DNA from: Bettongia penicillata ogilbyi | Lineage: Eukaryota > Chordata > Mammalia > Diprotodontia > Potoroidae | Reading direction: 5' to 3' | NCBI GenBank assembly: GCA_023548195.1 | Contig: JAJHZJ010000251.1 | Span: 310,001-374,000, forward strand | Length of the DNA: 64,000 nt | Shown here: piece after piece, positions 1-13,100 of the stretch | Layout: each line of letters starts with the position of its first letter | Position numbering within the stretch: the first letter of the stretch is position 1 | Notes under the pieces: generated by a model | Database searches by the model: none | Told to the model about the DNA's origin: nothing | The model's input: the letters and a program-made list of their open reading frames with translations, nothing else | Position numbers and translations under genes: made by a program

Positions 1-940
1 ATATCAATGATTTTATTACGATAGGGAATACTTGGTGAAGACACTCCCAATATCAATGCAAGTCAATATTTTGTCTTAAGAGAACTGCCTAGTGCACTGG
101 GAGGTTAGATGATTTTCTTGGTATCATATAGATCTTCCTGGTCTTCCTGGTTTTGAGGTCAGCTACTGCTTCTAGAAAAGTCAGCAGCTAAATAAATAGG
201 TACATCAAGTAGATGTAGGATAACCTTAGAGGAGAAGGGTATAGCAACTGTGGGATCAGTCACTGTGCTAAGTGCTGAGGATATAAATACAAAATTAAGA
301 CACTCCTTGCCCTCAGCTTACATTCTATTGGGGAAAACAACATATATTCATGTAAGTATATATAAAATATATAAAGTAAATACAAATTAATTTTGGTGGG
401 GAATACAGTGAAATATTATTACCATGAAGCCAGGTCATGTTAAGGCTGTGGAAATGAAGTTTCAGGGCAGAGATCTTTCCTGGATCCATTGTCCAGTTGC
501 AAATCTTTATTGGCTTTCATCCTCCTATTCCAAGAATGGTGAGGCAGCCTATTTGATAGAAACAGAGTTTCTGTCTCGGGTAAGCCCTATCTGACCAGGC
601 AACTACTCTGCTAATAAGTTCCTAACCTTTCCAATAGGGGTTATGAGAGGTTTCCAATAATGCTTCTCATGCTGAAACTACCAACTACAGATCCATCAGC
701 TCCCGCAGGAAATAAAGTATATATTAAAGAACATGTTGGCAGCTCCTGGGTGTTGTTCCAGGACTACTCTATGGTCTTTGATGTGTCCCCCAGAAAACAG
801 ATGGTCTTTGATTGGTCAGTTTATCATGGGCATAACAGTAGTGATGTGACATGAATTATGAAGACCTCAGCCTACAGACATCATTCCAGGGTTCACTGGA
901 CAGTACACTTGAATCAATATTAAATTCAATGCCTAATTAA
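1..940. other. Intergenic sequence without a recognisable gene
   Basis: No exon or splice-bounded frame was found. Positions about 240-470 resemble an old mammalian interspersed repeat (phrases like CTAAGTGCTGAGGATA and a 'clipped' TCTATTGGGG), a family that recurs at 41740-42560 and 57850-58110. I cannot name it. Confidence 0.5.
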
Positions 941-944
941 GTCA

Positions 945-1160
945 ACAAAAGTCATGAGAGGTAGCATGGTATATAGAATCGAATGTTGCACTTGAAGTCA
1001 AGAAAACCTGTTTTTGAATCTTGCCTTAAGACATTAAACTTTGTGTCCCCAGCAAATCATTTAACTTCAGTTCTTCATCTGTAAAATGGGAATGGATAAA
1101 TATGGTAAATGGGTTTATGACAGTTGATCTCCAAGGTCCTTTGCAACTCTAAATCAATTA
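945..1160 (+). repeat. MIR/CORE-type SINE
   Basis: It has a decayed tRNA-like head, then TCATTTAACTTCAGTTCTTC and ATCTGTAAAATGGGAATGGA, the diagnostic MIR middle section in sense orientation. Confidence 0.7.
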
Positions 1161-1304
1161 TCTCACAAGTCTCCTCAAAGACTTCATGTACTTCTTCCTT
1201 TAACCCCTACTCATGTATTGCTACCAAAAGAACCCAATAACTTGAAAAAGCCAGTCCACTGGCTAGGGATAGTGAAGTATTGAAGGATCATGCTTACAAT
1301 GTAG

Positions 1305-1425
1305 CATGCCTGGCATAATGGATAGATTACAGGAGCTGGGGTCAAAAAGATTTTGGTTTAGATTCCTCCTCTAATACTAGCTAGATGTCCATGGGCAAGT
1401 CATTTAACACATATGTGTCCCAGGA
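1305..1425 (+). repeat. MIR/CORE-type SINE fragment
   Basis: GGCATAATGGATAGA (A-box-like head) and TGGGCAAGTCATTTAAC mark a truncated sense SINE. Confidence 0.6.
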
Positions 1426-1562
1426 CTTATGTACTCATTCATAGATGCAATCTGTGTGGGTTCCAACGCCAAGAATTCCCACCAAGAGAGTTGAAGGATC
1501 CTCTGAGTTTTGTTAATATTTTGACTAATTCTCTAAAATATCCCTTTGATAATTTGATCAAT

Positions 1563-1806
1563 AGTCAGATGGCACAATAGATAGAGACCAAGGCAGGAAG
1601 ACTCATCTTTCTGAGTTCAAATGTGGTCTCAGACACTTACTGCCTATGTGAACCTGGACAAGCCACTTAACTGCAGTCTGTCTCAGTTTCCTCATCTGTA
1701 AAATGAGCTGCAAAAGGAAATGGCGAGCCACTCTAGTATCTTTGTCAAGAAAATCCAAATGGAGTCAAGAAGAGTTGGACAAGAGTAAAAATGACCAAAC
1801 AACAAC
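1563..1806 (+). repeat. MAR1-like marsupial SINE, near full length
   Basis: It has a tRNA-like head (TGGCACAATAGATAGAG), a MIR core (CTCAGTTTCCTCATCTGTAA) and a tail with GGAGTCAAGAAGAGTTGGAC ending in AACAACAA. The flanks AATTTGATCAAT (1551-1562) and AATTTGATTGAT (1807-1818) are a slightly diverged target-site duplication. Confidence 0.75.
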
Positions 1807-2386
1807 AAATTTGATTGATATATCATTAAATCTATGGAGTAATTTCAATAGCATCATTATTCTTACAGTATTGGTATAGCTTAAAAAAGCGAGCATTGAT
1901 TTTCTCCTCAGATATTTAGGTCTTCTTTTATTTCAGTTAAAAATGTTTTTACAGTTTTATTTATGCAAGTCCTATGTATGTTTTGATAGGTTAATTCCCA
2001 GATACTTAATGCATTTTCCTATTGTCTTAAATTGAATTTCTCTTTTTAACGATTCCTTTTGGATTTTTCAAAAGCAAAGAAAAAACAAAACAGTCACCGG
2101 ATTACTTCCTCTTAGATTTTCTAACTCTTTCTCTTGGATTTTCCCTTTAATCAACCCCTTACATGATCTCACCAGCACCACAAACAATAACAACAACCAC
2201 CCTGTTAAACATTTGGAGTTACTGAAAATTAAACCAAGATGTCTCCTGTCTTTGATTGCTTTTCCCAGTACATGTAATGTTAATAGAATAGGAAGACATT
2301 CCCCGCCCATTAATAGGTCTAATACATGGAACCCGTGGTCACTTAGAGCCTGGGTCACATGGAGCTCAGATTGGGAGGAGTTTGTC

Positions 2387-2387
<1 letters not shown>

Positions 2388-2440
<53 letters not shown>
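2388..2440 (+). repeat. (GA)n microsatellite
   Basis: An uninterrupted run of about 25 GA units, with a second shorter GA run at 2469-2487. It creates spurious Arg-Glu and Ser-Leu frames on the two strands. Confidence 0.95.
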
Positions 2441-2442
<2 letters not shown>

Positions 2443-2489
2443 GAACAGCGAGTGAGAGTAGGCAGAGCAGAGAGAGAGAGAGAGAGGAA

Positions 2490-5130
2490 TTTGTTTTTCT
2501 GGGGAGGCCTGAGAGAAGGTTTAAGATGTTGACACTTGCTGAATTAGTGTAAGTACACTGTTAAATCTCACCTCCTGGTATTCTAATGATGTCCCAGATT
2601 AATATTTTGGGTTTTGCCTTCAAGGAAGTTTATTATATTTTGTGAATTTACTCTGGAAATACGCATGCATATTTCATAGTGGCTGTAATGCATTGGCATT
2701 ACAGTACATTGTACAGAATTTCAGTCACATCCCTAGGACCTTCAGAAGAGGGAAGGGCCCCTGAAAAGCACATTGCAGCAACAAATTCCAAAGATCCTGA
2801 AAAATCCCATGAGGCAGAAAGCACTGTATTAATAGAAAAGAAAAAAATATATAAACACGAATACACATAGCAAAAAAATAAATGTATTAATTTGTTATCC
2901 CAAAGGGAGAAGGAGGTAGGTTGAGCTCCAAAATGTCTTATGTAATTCATAGTCAATGGATAGATTAGGAAAGTTTCTGGTTTCCTTTGCGTTGTTGTGC
3001 TCATTTTTATCCAACTCAGAAACCTGGAGAAACACCTTACTGGCCATTTCAAATTCACAAAGAATCAGCCCTCTGCCTTATTTAGGAAGGAGCAGACAGA
3101 CCTTGCTCAGGAAATCAGGATGTTTCTTTGGGATGAGTACCCAAAGGTATTGTGTTCCTCTATATGATTTTAACAAAGATAAACAACTCTCCCTTCTGCA
3201 TGAATTGTTCTACTATCCCTCAGTGATTACTCAAGGGTAACCTAATGTCAAAGGATTGCAATAAATTTTACTTCTGTGGAACATCTTTCAACTTTGACAA
3301 CCCACTTATGGCTCATGGAATAAATATGACTTTAAAAGCAAAGCATACATCATTGATAATCTATCATCTGAAACTTCATTGCAAAGTCTCACTCTAAAGT
3401 CGGGATTCTTGACCTTTTTCTGTGTCATAGTCCCCTTTGGCAGTCTGGTGAAGTCTATAGCCTCCTCAGAATAATGACTTTTAAAGGCATGAAGTCAAAT
3501 AGTATCACAAAGAAGACCAATTATATTGAAACACAGTTGACAAATTATTTTTAAAGCAAGTTTACCAATCTCAGGTTAAGACCTCTGCCCTAAAGATATA
3601 TACTTACTTTTTTGAATTAGATATAAAATTTAAATGGCAAATATTTAACTGTAAAGTAAGGATCATTAAGTGACTTAGCTAAATAAATGCCAGAGGCTAG
3701 ACTTGAACACAAATGTTCCATATTCCAATTACAGGACACTATCCACTCTACTATGTAACTTCTTTAGTTAGGAGGATAGTGAGGAGACTGTACTTACTGA
3801 TTCAGAGATTACCTGTTGGGGAGTAATGAAAATCAATCAATCAATCCCTCTTGTGTGTCCTTAATGAAGTTTGAAATTCTCTTGAGAGAGTTAATTCCTT
3901 GTCAGGTTTAATTCCTTGGTAAAAAGGTTAACAGAGATAAAACCTTTATTCTGACACCATTTTTGTTTAACAATGTGTGACCTGCCCTTCTCCTGAGGAC
4001 CACTCAGCCTCATCTTGTTGAAAGGTGCAAGCTGATACCTGCCCAGCCAATACACGATTGCTAAGAAGGCAATACCTGAGCTATACTATTAGACTTTGCT
4101 TTTAAAAAGGTGAGAGATGGAAAAAATCCAGCGCCAAAAGAAACATGGAGAGGAAAGGATCTACACACATAGACTCAGACTCATTTCCCTAAAGTGGAAA
4201 CTTACATGTCCACTGGACCCCTACAAGGAACAACATGACTCCAAAAACAGACATTAGAATAAGCTTGTCACATCTGTGAAACACCTTTTTACACAGATAT
4301 TTGACTCTTAAGTAAGTACTACATGTATTACTGTCCCCATTGTGTTGGTGAGGAAAATGAGATTCAAGATGGTTAAGAAGAAAACATTTTGTAAATTAGA
4401 AAATTATGGTAAAGATGAGCTTTTTTTATTACTTTCTTTTATCCAAAACACACAACCCTTCCTAACTTCTTGTTTACTTTTTTTTCTCATTAAAAGCTTA
4501 GGATTAGGCTCATATCTAGGGTTTTTCCAAAAGGGGGAGAAGACAAGCATTCAAAATGTATATGAATCAGGGGTGGAATAATTCTTTATTTCTCACACAT
4601 AGACAAAATGCTAAACATCAACCACTCACATTTGGTAAAAATAAACTTCAAAAAGGATTTAGTAACTTATAGCTCGTTAAAATCTACTGGCTGACTGATC
4701 CTTGAACCCCATCAGAACATAAAGCAGTTTGTCCAGTCACTGATCACTTTACATTTCCTGTTAGCTCTGCACTATCCAAACGATTCTCACTCCATCTCAC
4801 TGTATGGTCTGCTGACGAAACAGTAAGGCTTGAGTCAGTTCTCTTTCTGACGGTCATCTGCTTTGATTCAAAAACCTCCCCTTTTTCCACCTTTGTAGCA
4901 TTCTGAAATAGGTACTATTCTTCCTTCAAATACTAAGTTCAATTAATGACTAGGAAATATGGAACTTGAGGGGACTAAATAAATTATTGAGAAAATTATG
5001 CAGGAATTATGAGCATCGAGCTTAAAGAAAAGAAAAGCTGGAAAGAGATATGGTTGCACGGAGAGGAATACTTCCTTGTAAAGGTATTCTGAAACATTCA
5101 GGTCAAATGTGACCTAGAAAATTCAACATT
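2490..5130. other. Intergenic sequence, no gene seen
   Basis: AT-rich with short open frames only. A weak antisense MIR-like stretch may sit at about 4280-4400 (GGTGAGGAAAATGAGATTCA). Nothing here shows exon structure. Confidence 0.5.
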
Positions 5131-5149
5131 ACCATACTTTACAACTGTG

Positions 5150-5453
5150 GGGGCAGCTAGGTGGCGCAGTAGATAAAGCACGAGTCAGGAGGACCTGAGT
5201 TCAAATCTCACCTCAGACACTTGACACTCACTAGCTGTGTGACCTTGGGCAAGTCACTTAATCCCAATTGCCTCCTCCTGGGTCATCTCCAGTCATCCTG
5301 CTGAAAATCTGGTCACTGGATTCAGATGGCTCTGCAGGAGAAGTGAGGCTAATGGCCTGCACAGCCCTCCCTCACTCAAAACAAAAGTCAAGTCATTTCA
5401 TTATTTTTTCTCTGATGGCATGGTCTTCTTCGGCAAAGGAGGACAAACAAACA
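5150..5453 (+). repeat. Young tRNA-headed SINE (WSINE1-like)
   Basis: A clean tRNA-like head (GGCGCAGTAGATAAAGCAC, then GAGTTCAAATCTCACC as B box) and a MIR core (TGTGTGACCTTGGGCAAGTC). The 3' module is unlike MAR1: TCTGATGGCATGGTCTTCTT, then GGCAAAGGAGGACAAACA. A perfect 14-bp target-site duplication, ACTTTACAACTGTG, flanks it (5136-5149 and 5454-5467). From memory this is the Australian-marsupial family WSINE1. Confidence 0.8.
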
Positions 5454-5584
5454 CTTTACAACTGTGACATCCTAGAAATAGAGGACCAAAGCTCCCAAAT
5501 TTGAATTTAACTAGTAATGAATGATATTTTAACATTTTCATCTGAGACAGAATTATTTGTCTACTAGGTAGGTATTCATAGTAT

Positions 5585-5670
5585 ACTTTCCTTCTTTCTT
5601 TCTCTCTTTCCTTCTTTCTTTCCTTCCTTCTTCCTCTTCTTTTTTTCTATTTTTCTTTTTCTTCTTGATG
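5585..5670 (+). repeat. CT-rich low-complexity tract
   Basis: An imperfect CTTT/CCTT tract of about 85 bp. Confidence 0.85.
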
Positions 5671-5939
5671 AAACAGAAAAGAACTGGAATTTTTCCAAAA
5701 TCTCAGGGTCAGTGCAATAACTCAACATTCTTTGGTCTTTTAAAAGTAGTTTTCATGTAAGTAAAACATTAATGTTTCATGTCAACAAGGTGCTATGAGT
5801 TTCCAGTTAACTCAAAAAACCCTTTTTTGCTGGTGCTGGTTCTGTTGGATTTTTCAGTGTTTAATCATTGCTTACCTAAAGAGCTATCCTTCACTTCAGT
5901 CTTCAACTTGTTTTAGGAGTTATGGTATAGAGGTATGGT

Positions 5940-6060
5940 ACAAGGACGACTAGGTGGCACAGTGGATAGAGCGCCAAACCTGAAGACAGGAAGACCTGGG
6001 ATCGAGTATTTCTGCCGCAGACTGGATAAGTGGCTGTAGGCAAGTGCTAACCTCTCAAAA
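5940..6060 (+). repeat. Truncated MAR1-like SINE head
   Basis: GACTAGGTGGCACAGTGGAT and AAGACAGGAAGACCTGGG match the 5' tRNA-like half of the marsupial SINE. The core decays after about 120 bp. Confidence 0.7.
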
Positions 6061-7200
6061 TTTGCTGTAGAAAACTACCTGTGATTACTAATTGCAAATC
6101 ATGTTCTTATCTACATTGGCAGGTGACAGTTTCCTCACTGGGAGACCCTATACCAATTAAATGACAGTGATTTTTTAAAATTAAGGATAAAGAGCAAAAG
6201 AGAGTCAATGAATAATGAAACAATCAATTTTTAAAATAGTTTAAGTTTGGGGGATTTAGTCTTTTTTTGGGAGGAAGAGAAACATACTCTTTAGAAATAT
6301 GTAAGGACAAGACCCATTTCTTTAAAAAGTCTTTATAACTCCTCACCTCATACTCACCCAAATTAAGCACAATATCTTCTATGTTTCCAATAAGTATTTG
6401 TTCATTTGATTTGGATGAAAATTTGTTATTTGATCCAATGCCTACACTTTCTTTTGAATGAGTTGATTATATGTCATTTTTCTTTTCTGTCCCAGAATCA
6501 GAATTCACTTGGGATAAAGTAAATTCCAGTATTGTAAACAGGAGGCAACTCTTTTCCTACACAAGCCCCAAAGTGACTTTAAAGATAACAGAGCAATGAA
6601 TGAATTAGTAACAGAAATATTCAGAAATAATCTGAAAAAATGAATGGATTTGATTAGACAACACGCCTTCACACCTCAATTTTAAGGATAATAAAAGTAA
6701 ATAATAAGAAATCACAAATTATTCAGATATATCACTTGAATTTTGATATTTCATTTTTAAATGAGGTTTTAAGAGGGTATCTATCATCTTATAAAGTTAT
6801 CAGAGCAAAATGAATTTTAATTCACTAAAACTAAATTAGTAAATATGTGAAATATGACACATAAGGTGCTGTGTCACAAAATCAAACTAACATTGATAGA
6901 GTACTGCTATTTAGCAAAGTTGGAAATAACTATTTGAGTCATGTTGATCATCTGTTTGAGTCTGTGGTAGAGAAAGAATTCACATGACCTTTTGAAGACA
7001 AAAAAAGTTATATATGTATTAAAGAACAATGGAATATGCTGCACTAGTGTACAGTTTAGTACTTTTACTTGACATTAAAAGTGATAACAAGTAGCAATTA
7101 GTCCACAAATAGTAGTGATGATAATTTATTACAAATTAATTATGCGATGTGCTTTACAAAATGCATTCATATACATTAGCTCATTTAAAATAGATTCTTT
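6060..7200. other. Intergenic sequence, nothing recognised
   Basis: AT-rich, no exon-like frames, no recognisable repeat body. Confidence 0.5.
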
Positions 7201-7204
7201 CTTG

Positions 7205-9110
7205 AAAATCTTGGGAGAAAAAGATGGCGACATGAAAAACTCTATTTGAACTCAGTTCCCCTCCAGAACCACATTAAAAAAAGAAAATGTGTAGGCAAAA
7301 TTAAAACAAAAGAGATGAATGGAAAGACTGGAGCAAGGCAGACCTCATGAGAAAACAACAAAGGACCCTACTACAAGCAATCCATCTACTCTGAGCCAGT
7401 TGGAAGGGCTAAAGTAAGAGGAGAGGCAGTGGTAACACTACAGAATGCTATACTACCATCTGTTATACTGCTGGCCTCAACCTGATCTAATCCAACCTAC
7501 TCAGACAGTTCTGAGATGGAGGGAAAAAATCAATGACTTTTGCAACATCTATTTGGCAATTCAGAGGGGGAAGGAAAGCTATCATATTTCTGACCCTAGG
7601 TCTGGGGATGATAGGCAGGGGCCATACCTCTGTTCAAATCACTACTACCCCTTCTCTGAAGGGTATTTGCAGCCACAATTTTAGCAAAAACAAAAATGAA
7701 TTTAGTTCATAAGAAACAGCAAATGGAAGGAATCCTCACCAGATATCTCTTTTTGAGAGACCAAAGAAATGAACAATAAGAAAATTACTAAGACAATGAA
7801 GAAATGCCATGGGTTAAGGAAACCCCATGATATAAGTCCAAGAAAAGAAATTGATTTGAGGGCAATTAAGGTATATTGGTCACACTACTTGAGGGAACAA
7901 AAATAGATAAACAGGGCAAGGGTATATAATTTAAAAATTATTATTACTACATTTACACAATGCTATGGTTTGCAAAGAGTTTTCAAAATATGATCTCACA
8001 ATAATCCTGGGAGGTAGGTGCTTTTATTATCCTCATTTTACAGGTGAGGAAACTGAGGCAGACAGCAGTTAAGTGACTGACTTGCCCAGAGTTACACAGC
8101 TAGTAAATGTCTAAGAGTGGATTTGAACTCACATCTTTGTTACTCTAGGTCTAACACTCTATCCTCTAAAGGGAGAGAAGAGGAAAAAAGGAAAGCAGCT
8201 CGGGATGGAATGGAGAGGAAAGAGGAGGAATTATTTTTCCAAAATTAAAGCATTAAAAATCAAGATTATACAACCATGTAGGTGGAGAGAGAGGAGAGGG
8301 GTGAGCTCATGAACCTCACACAGTTCAAACTGAGGCAGATCAGAAAAGATAGAGTGGGTGAATAAAATTTAGTATAGAAATGCAATGAAGTACATGAGGA
8401 ACTAAGTATAAAAAGGGTCAGAAGGAAGAAGGTTTAAATGAAAAAGAGAGAACAATTAAAACCTACTTCAGAGAAGGATCAATAAGAAAGAGAGCCAAAG
8501 ACTGAAATCTATTGTTTTCGGCTAGGTAAAAGTGGAAGGGGAAAGAATTTGAATTATACTCTTCCAACTAGAGAAAGCTAGAACTGATTTCACTCTATTC
8601 CCCTTTTCTTTTTCTTTTTAATAATAGGGTGGGGTATCAAATAGAGGAAAGAGTATAATGGAATCTCGTTGATTAAAGAAACCTAATAATCATAGCTATG
8701 TATGTGAATGAAATGAAGTTCCTCTTAAATAGAGGAGAGTCATAGAATATATCAGAAAGCAAAACAGAACCATTTGCATTTTACAAGAAATATAATTAAA
8801 ATAAATCATTTAGACTGAAGTAGAAACTAAATAATTTGGGGTAAAAAAAACAATTAAAAATGATAATAATAAGCAGGTCAAAATTTATGTGATATCTCCA
8901 AAATAGTCCTTTAGGCAACATAAATATCTGAAAATACTCATATTAGCAAAAAAGAGAAAAAAGTCAACAATTTGAGTGTGTAACTCAAAAGAAAACTAAA
9001 AAGACAATAAAAGTAAAAACAAAAATCCTAAAAATCAAAGTTACAATTTTTTAAATCCCTAGGAAATAATTTTTAAAAAAGCAAGAATGAATGACGTAAA
9101 GAATTACTAG
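7205..9110 (+). mobile_element. Degenerate LINE sequence, 5' region, interrupted by a SINE
   Basis: GGGAGAAAAAGATGGCGAC at about 7215 resembles the start of an L1-type 5' UTR. About 700 bp of LINE-like sequence follows, then an antisense MIR (7945-8165), then about 900 bp of purine-rich LINE-like sequence. No intact ORF remains. The frame at 7445-7684 has no recognisable domain. Confidence 0.4.
7945..8165 (-). repeat. MIR-type SINE, antisense
   Basis: TTATCCTCATTTTACAGGTG, AGGAAACTGAGGCAGACAGC and GAGTTACACAGCTAGTAA are the antisense MIR signature. Confidence 0.85.
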
Positions 9111-9734
9111 GCCTCAGAGTAGTACTCATAAAAATTATTTGGTCCTATTTTACAAAAAGAAAAAAATTGAGGAAGAACAAGAAATAAAAAGTTTAGAATT
9201 GAAAAGGATTTCAGTAGACACTGAGTCCAATCTATATATGAAAGAAGTCACCATAATAATTACACCATACAAGTGGTTGTGTAGTGAATGCTTAAAGACA
9301 GCCAAGAGTGGGAATCTATCACTTCTCAATACCTTCCATTCAACATTTGTATAGCTCTAGTTGTTAGGAAGTTTTTCCTAATATCAAACCCATATTAGGG
9401 GTTCACTGGAAATGTTTGTTTGAATAGACAAGACTCTGGGCAGCCTCTGAGGAGCTTCTCAGCTTTGAAAACCCAGATGTTGGTGCTTCTCTCTTTGGTA
9501 ACTTATGTATGTATGGTCAGACAGTTATATCTCTGTTGATCTGTCAAGCAGCTGGAAGCCCTATCTGTTCATTTTGATTTCTCTGTATTTTCTCTGAAGT
9601 TCAGGGTGCTGACTTTTCCCCCTGACCTAAGTGAAAGATAATGTTTTTGATTAACGTGATTGTTGATCCTTCAAAAAAAAAAAGCCCAACAACCCTATGT
9701 TGGACTCTTTCCAATTCCCATTCCTGATAATGGC

Positions 9735-9985
9735 TAATAATAACAGTAAACATTTATATAGTATTTACTACGTGCCAGGCATTGTAGTACACACTTTGCA
9801 ATTATTATCTCATTTGATCCTGACAACAATCCTGTAAAGTAGGTGCTATTATTATCACCATTTTACAAATGAGAAAACTGAGGCAAACAGCACTTAAATG
9901 TCTTGTCCCAGATCACACAGTTAATAAGTACCTGAGAACATATGTGAACTCCAGGCCAAGCACTCTATCAACTGCATTGCTTACA
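9735..9985 (-). repeat. MIR-type SINE, antisense, near full length
   Basis: It runs from TTTACTACGTGCCAGGCATT through CATTTTACAAATGAGAAAAC to GATCACACAGTTAATAAG. It makes the 5' half of a spurious frame at 9869-10111. Confidence 0.85.
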
Positions 9986-10199
9986 CTCTTTGCTATTGTT
10001 CCCTCTGGACAAACAGAACAAACCTATTTTCTCCTCTACATAATAACCCATAAAATACTTGAAGAGTTATATCTTCTCTCTACCTCCTCAAGAGTCTTTT
10101 TTCCATGCTAACTATTCCCAATTCTTTCAACTGATCCTCATGTGGCATAGACTCAAGACCATTTATAATTTAATAACATAGTAATAGTTTGTCAAATCT

Positions 10200-13100
10200 A
10201 ATAATATAATCTCTAGGGATAAGGATTTTCTATTAGAAAAGAACTGGGGAAACTACAAAGTAATTTGGTGGAAATTGCCATTGTAATGCCACAATTAGTT
10301 CTAAAAGTACACATGACCTAAATGTTAATGGTCATACTTCAAAAAAAAAAAGAGAGAGAATACAAGGAGATAGCTTTCATAACTATGATGAGAGATAGAA
10401 TTCCTAACCAAAGGAAAAATAACAAATGTTGGAAGGAGGGGAGAACTATGGGAACATAGTTACTCTAATGCACTGTGGGTAGAGATGTAAATTAGATGAA
10501 TGGCTCAAGAAAAAGCAGCATCCAAACCAAATAGGATCTAAGAAGACACAAGGTCAGCCCAGATATTTCTTCCAGACATGCTAAGAGCCCAACCCTAACA
10601 TAAACTCCAAAGTCAGGAAGTAGGTTAGAAGAATCAGTAACCAACAAAAGTATCCCAACATAAAGATCTATTTTGGTGATAGGATTACTACTCAAGACCC
10701 GAGTCTAGATGAAGAGAAGGACTCCAAATATTTACAAGAAAAGCTTCAAAGAAAAATAGTGAGGGCAAAAGTTCAACCAAAATCCCTGGAAGTGATGAAA
10801 CAATGATTTTTAAATAATTTAATAACTAAAGTGAAAGTACTTGAGAAAAATGGGAAAAGAAACAAGAGTATGGAAGAAAGAATTTGGAAAGGAATTAATA
10901 TTTTGAACCAATAGTTATAAAACCTTCCCCAAGCAACAAACTTTCTAAAAACAGGAATGGACCAAATAGAAACCAATGATTCCATGAGATAACAAGACAT
11001 ATTAAGACAAAGTCAAAAGACTGAAAAAATGGAAGAAAATATAATGTATCTCATCGTATACATAATTACCCTAGAAAATAGATTGAGTAGAGATCATTCA
11101 ACAATCCATAGGCAAACTAAAAACTATGATTTAAAAAAAAAAAGCCCAGACATCATATTTCAAGAAATCATAACTGAAGGGGGGCAGAGCCAAGATGGTG
11201 GAATAGAAAGACACACGCCTCTAGTTCTTCCCCCACAACCCATACAATATCTGCAAAAAATGAATCTCAAAAAATTCTAGAGCAGCAGAAGCCACAGAAT
11301 GACAGAGTGAAAGAAATTTCCAGTCAAAGGTAAACTTTGAAGGCTGACAGAAAAGGTCTATCGCTCAGAGTGCAGAGCAGAGTGCAGCCCACCCTTGGTG
11401 ATGTGGCACCAGGAGGAACAAGACCAGAACAGGCCTCGGGGCAGAATTCCCAGCAGTAGCAAAAGTTCTCAAATCCCTCAACCCACCAGAACCAAAGAAA
11501 ACTTCAAAGGTCAGTGAGAGGGCTTTTGCAACTGGATGAGAGGGGAGCAGGGTCACCCCTAGCCCCAGGCAGAGGCAGCAGCAGCATCCACTTGTGAAGC
11601 CCTCAGCCTAAAACCCCTGAAGGAATTGCCCAGCTGATCTGAATCTCAGCCCTGAGCATGGTACCAAAGTGAGGAGGAGCAGTGGGACCCTCTTCTTGAC
11701 AAAGGATTCAAAAGTCAAGTACCTGGCTGGGAAAATGCCCCAAATGGGGGGTGGAATAAGACAATAGAAGGTTAATTTCTTGATGAACAGGTATTTGCTT
11801 CCATCCTTTCAGATGAGGAAGAACAATGCTTACTATCAGAGGAAGTCAAGGCTTCTGCATCCAGAACCTCCAAAATAAATATGCAATGGGATCAGGCCAT
11901 GGAAGAGTTTGAAAAATGAGTCAACAGCTTGCTAAAGGAGACCCAAAAAATGCTGAAGAAAATAACAGCTTTAAAAATAGGCTAACTCAAATGGAAAAAG
12001 AGGTCCAGAAAGTCAATGAGGAAAAGAAGGCTTTAAAAAGTAGAATTAGCCAAATGGAAAAGGAAGTTCAAAAGCTCAGTGAAGAAAACAGTTCTTTAAA
12101 AAATGAGAATGGAGAAGATGAAAGCTAACGACTTTATGAGAAACCAAGAAAATACAAAACAAAACCAAAAGAATGAAAAAATAGAAGATAACGTGAAATA
12201 TCTTATTGGAAAAAAACAGCTGACCTGGAAAATAGATGCAGGAGAGACAGTTTAAAAATTATGGGACTACCTGAAAGTCATGATCAAAAAAAGAACCTAG
12301 ACATCATCTTTCATGAAATTATCAGGGAAAACTGCCCTGATATTCTAGAACCAGAGGACAAAATAAATATTGAAAGAATTCACTGATCACCTCCTAAAAG
12401 AGATCCGAAAAGAGAAACTCCTAGGTATATTGTAGTCAAATTTCAGAGTTCCTGGGTCAAGGAGAAAATATTGCAAGTAGCTAGAAAGAAACAATTTGAG
12501 TATTGTGGAAATACAATCAGGATAACACAGGATCTGGCAGCTTCTACATCAAGGGATCGAAGGGCTTGGAATAGGATATTTCAAAAGTCAAAGGAACTAG
12601 GATTAAAACCAAGAATCACCTACCCAGCAAAAGTGAGTATAATACTTCAGAGGAAAATGGTCATTCAATGAAATAGAGGATTTTCAAGCATTCTTGATGA
12701 AAAGACCAGAGATGAACAGAAAATTTGACTTTCAAACACAAGAATCAAGATAAGCATGTAAAGGTAAAGAGGAAAGAGAAATCATAAAGGACTTTCTAAA
12801 GTTGAACTGTTTACTTTCCTACTTGGAAAGATAATATTTGTAACTCTTGAAACTTTTCTCAGTATTTGGATAATTGGAGGAATTATACACACCTATATAG
12901 ATAAACAGATAGACAAATTGTTAGATAGATAGACAGACAGACAGAGAGCATAGGGTGAGTTGAATAGGAAGGGATAATATCTAAAAAGAATAAAATTGAA
13001 GGGAGAGAAAGGAATATATTTGAAGGGGAAAGGGTGAAATAGAATGGGGCCAATTATCTCTCACAAAAAAGGCAAGGAAAAGTTTTTTCAATGGAGGAGA

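Noticed and set aside
5150..5230. tRNA-like sequence with A- and B-box-like blocks
   Set aside because: It is the head of a SINE followed by a MIR core, not a folded functional tRNA gene.
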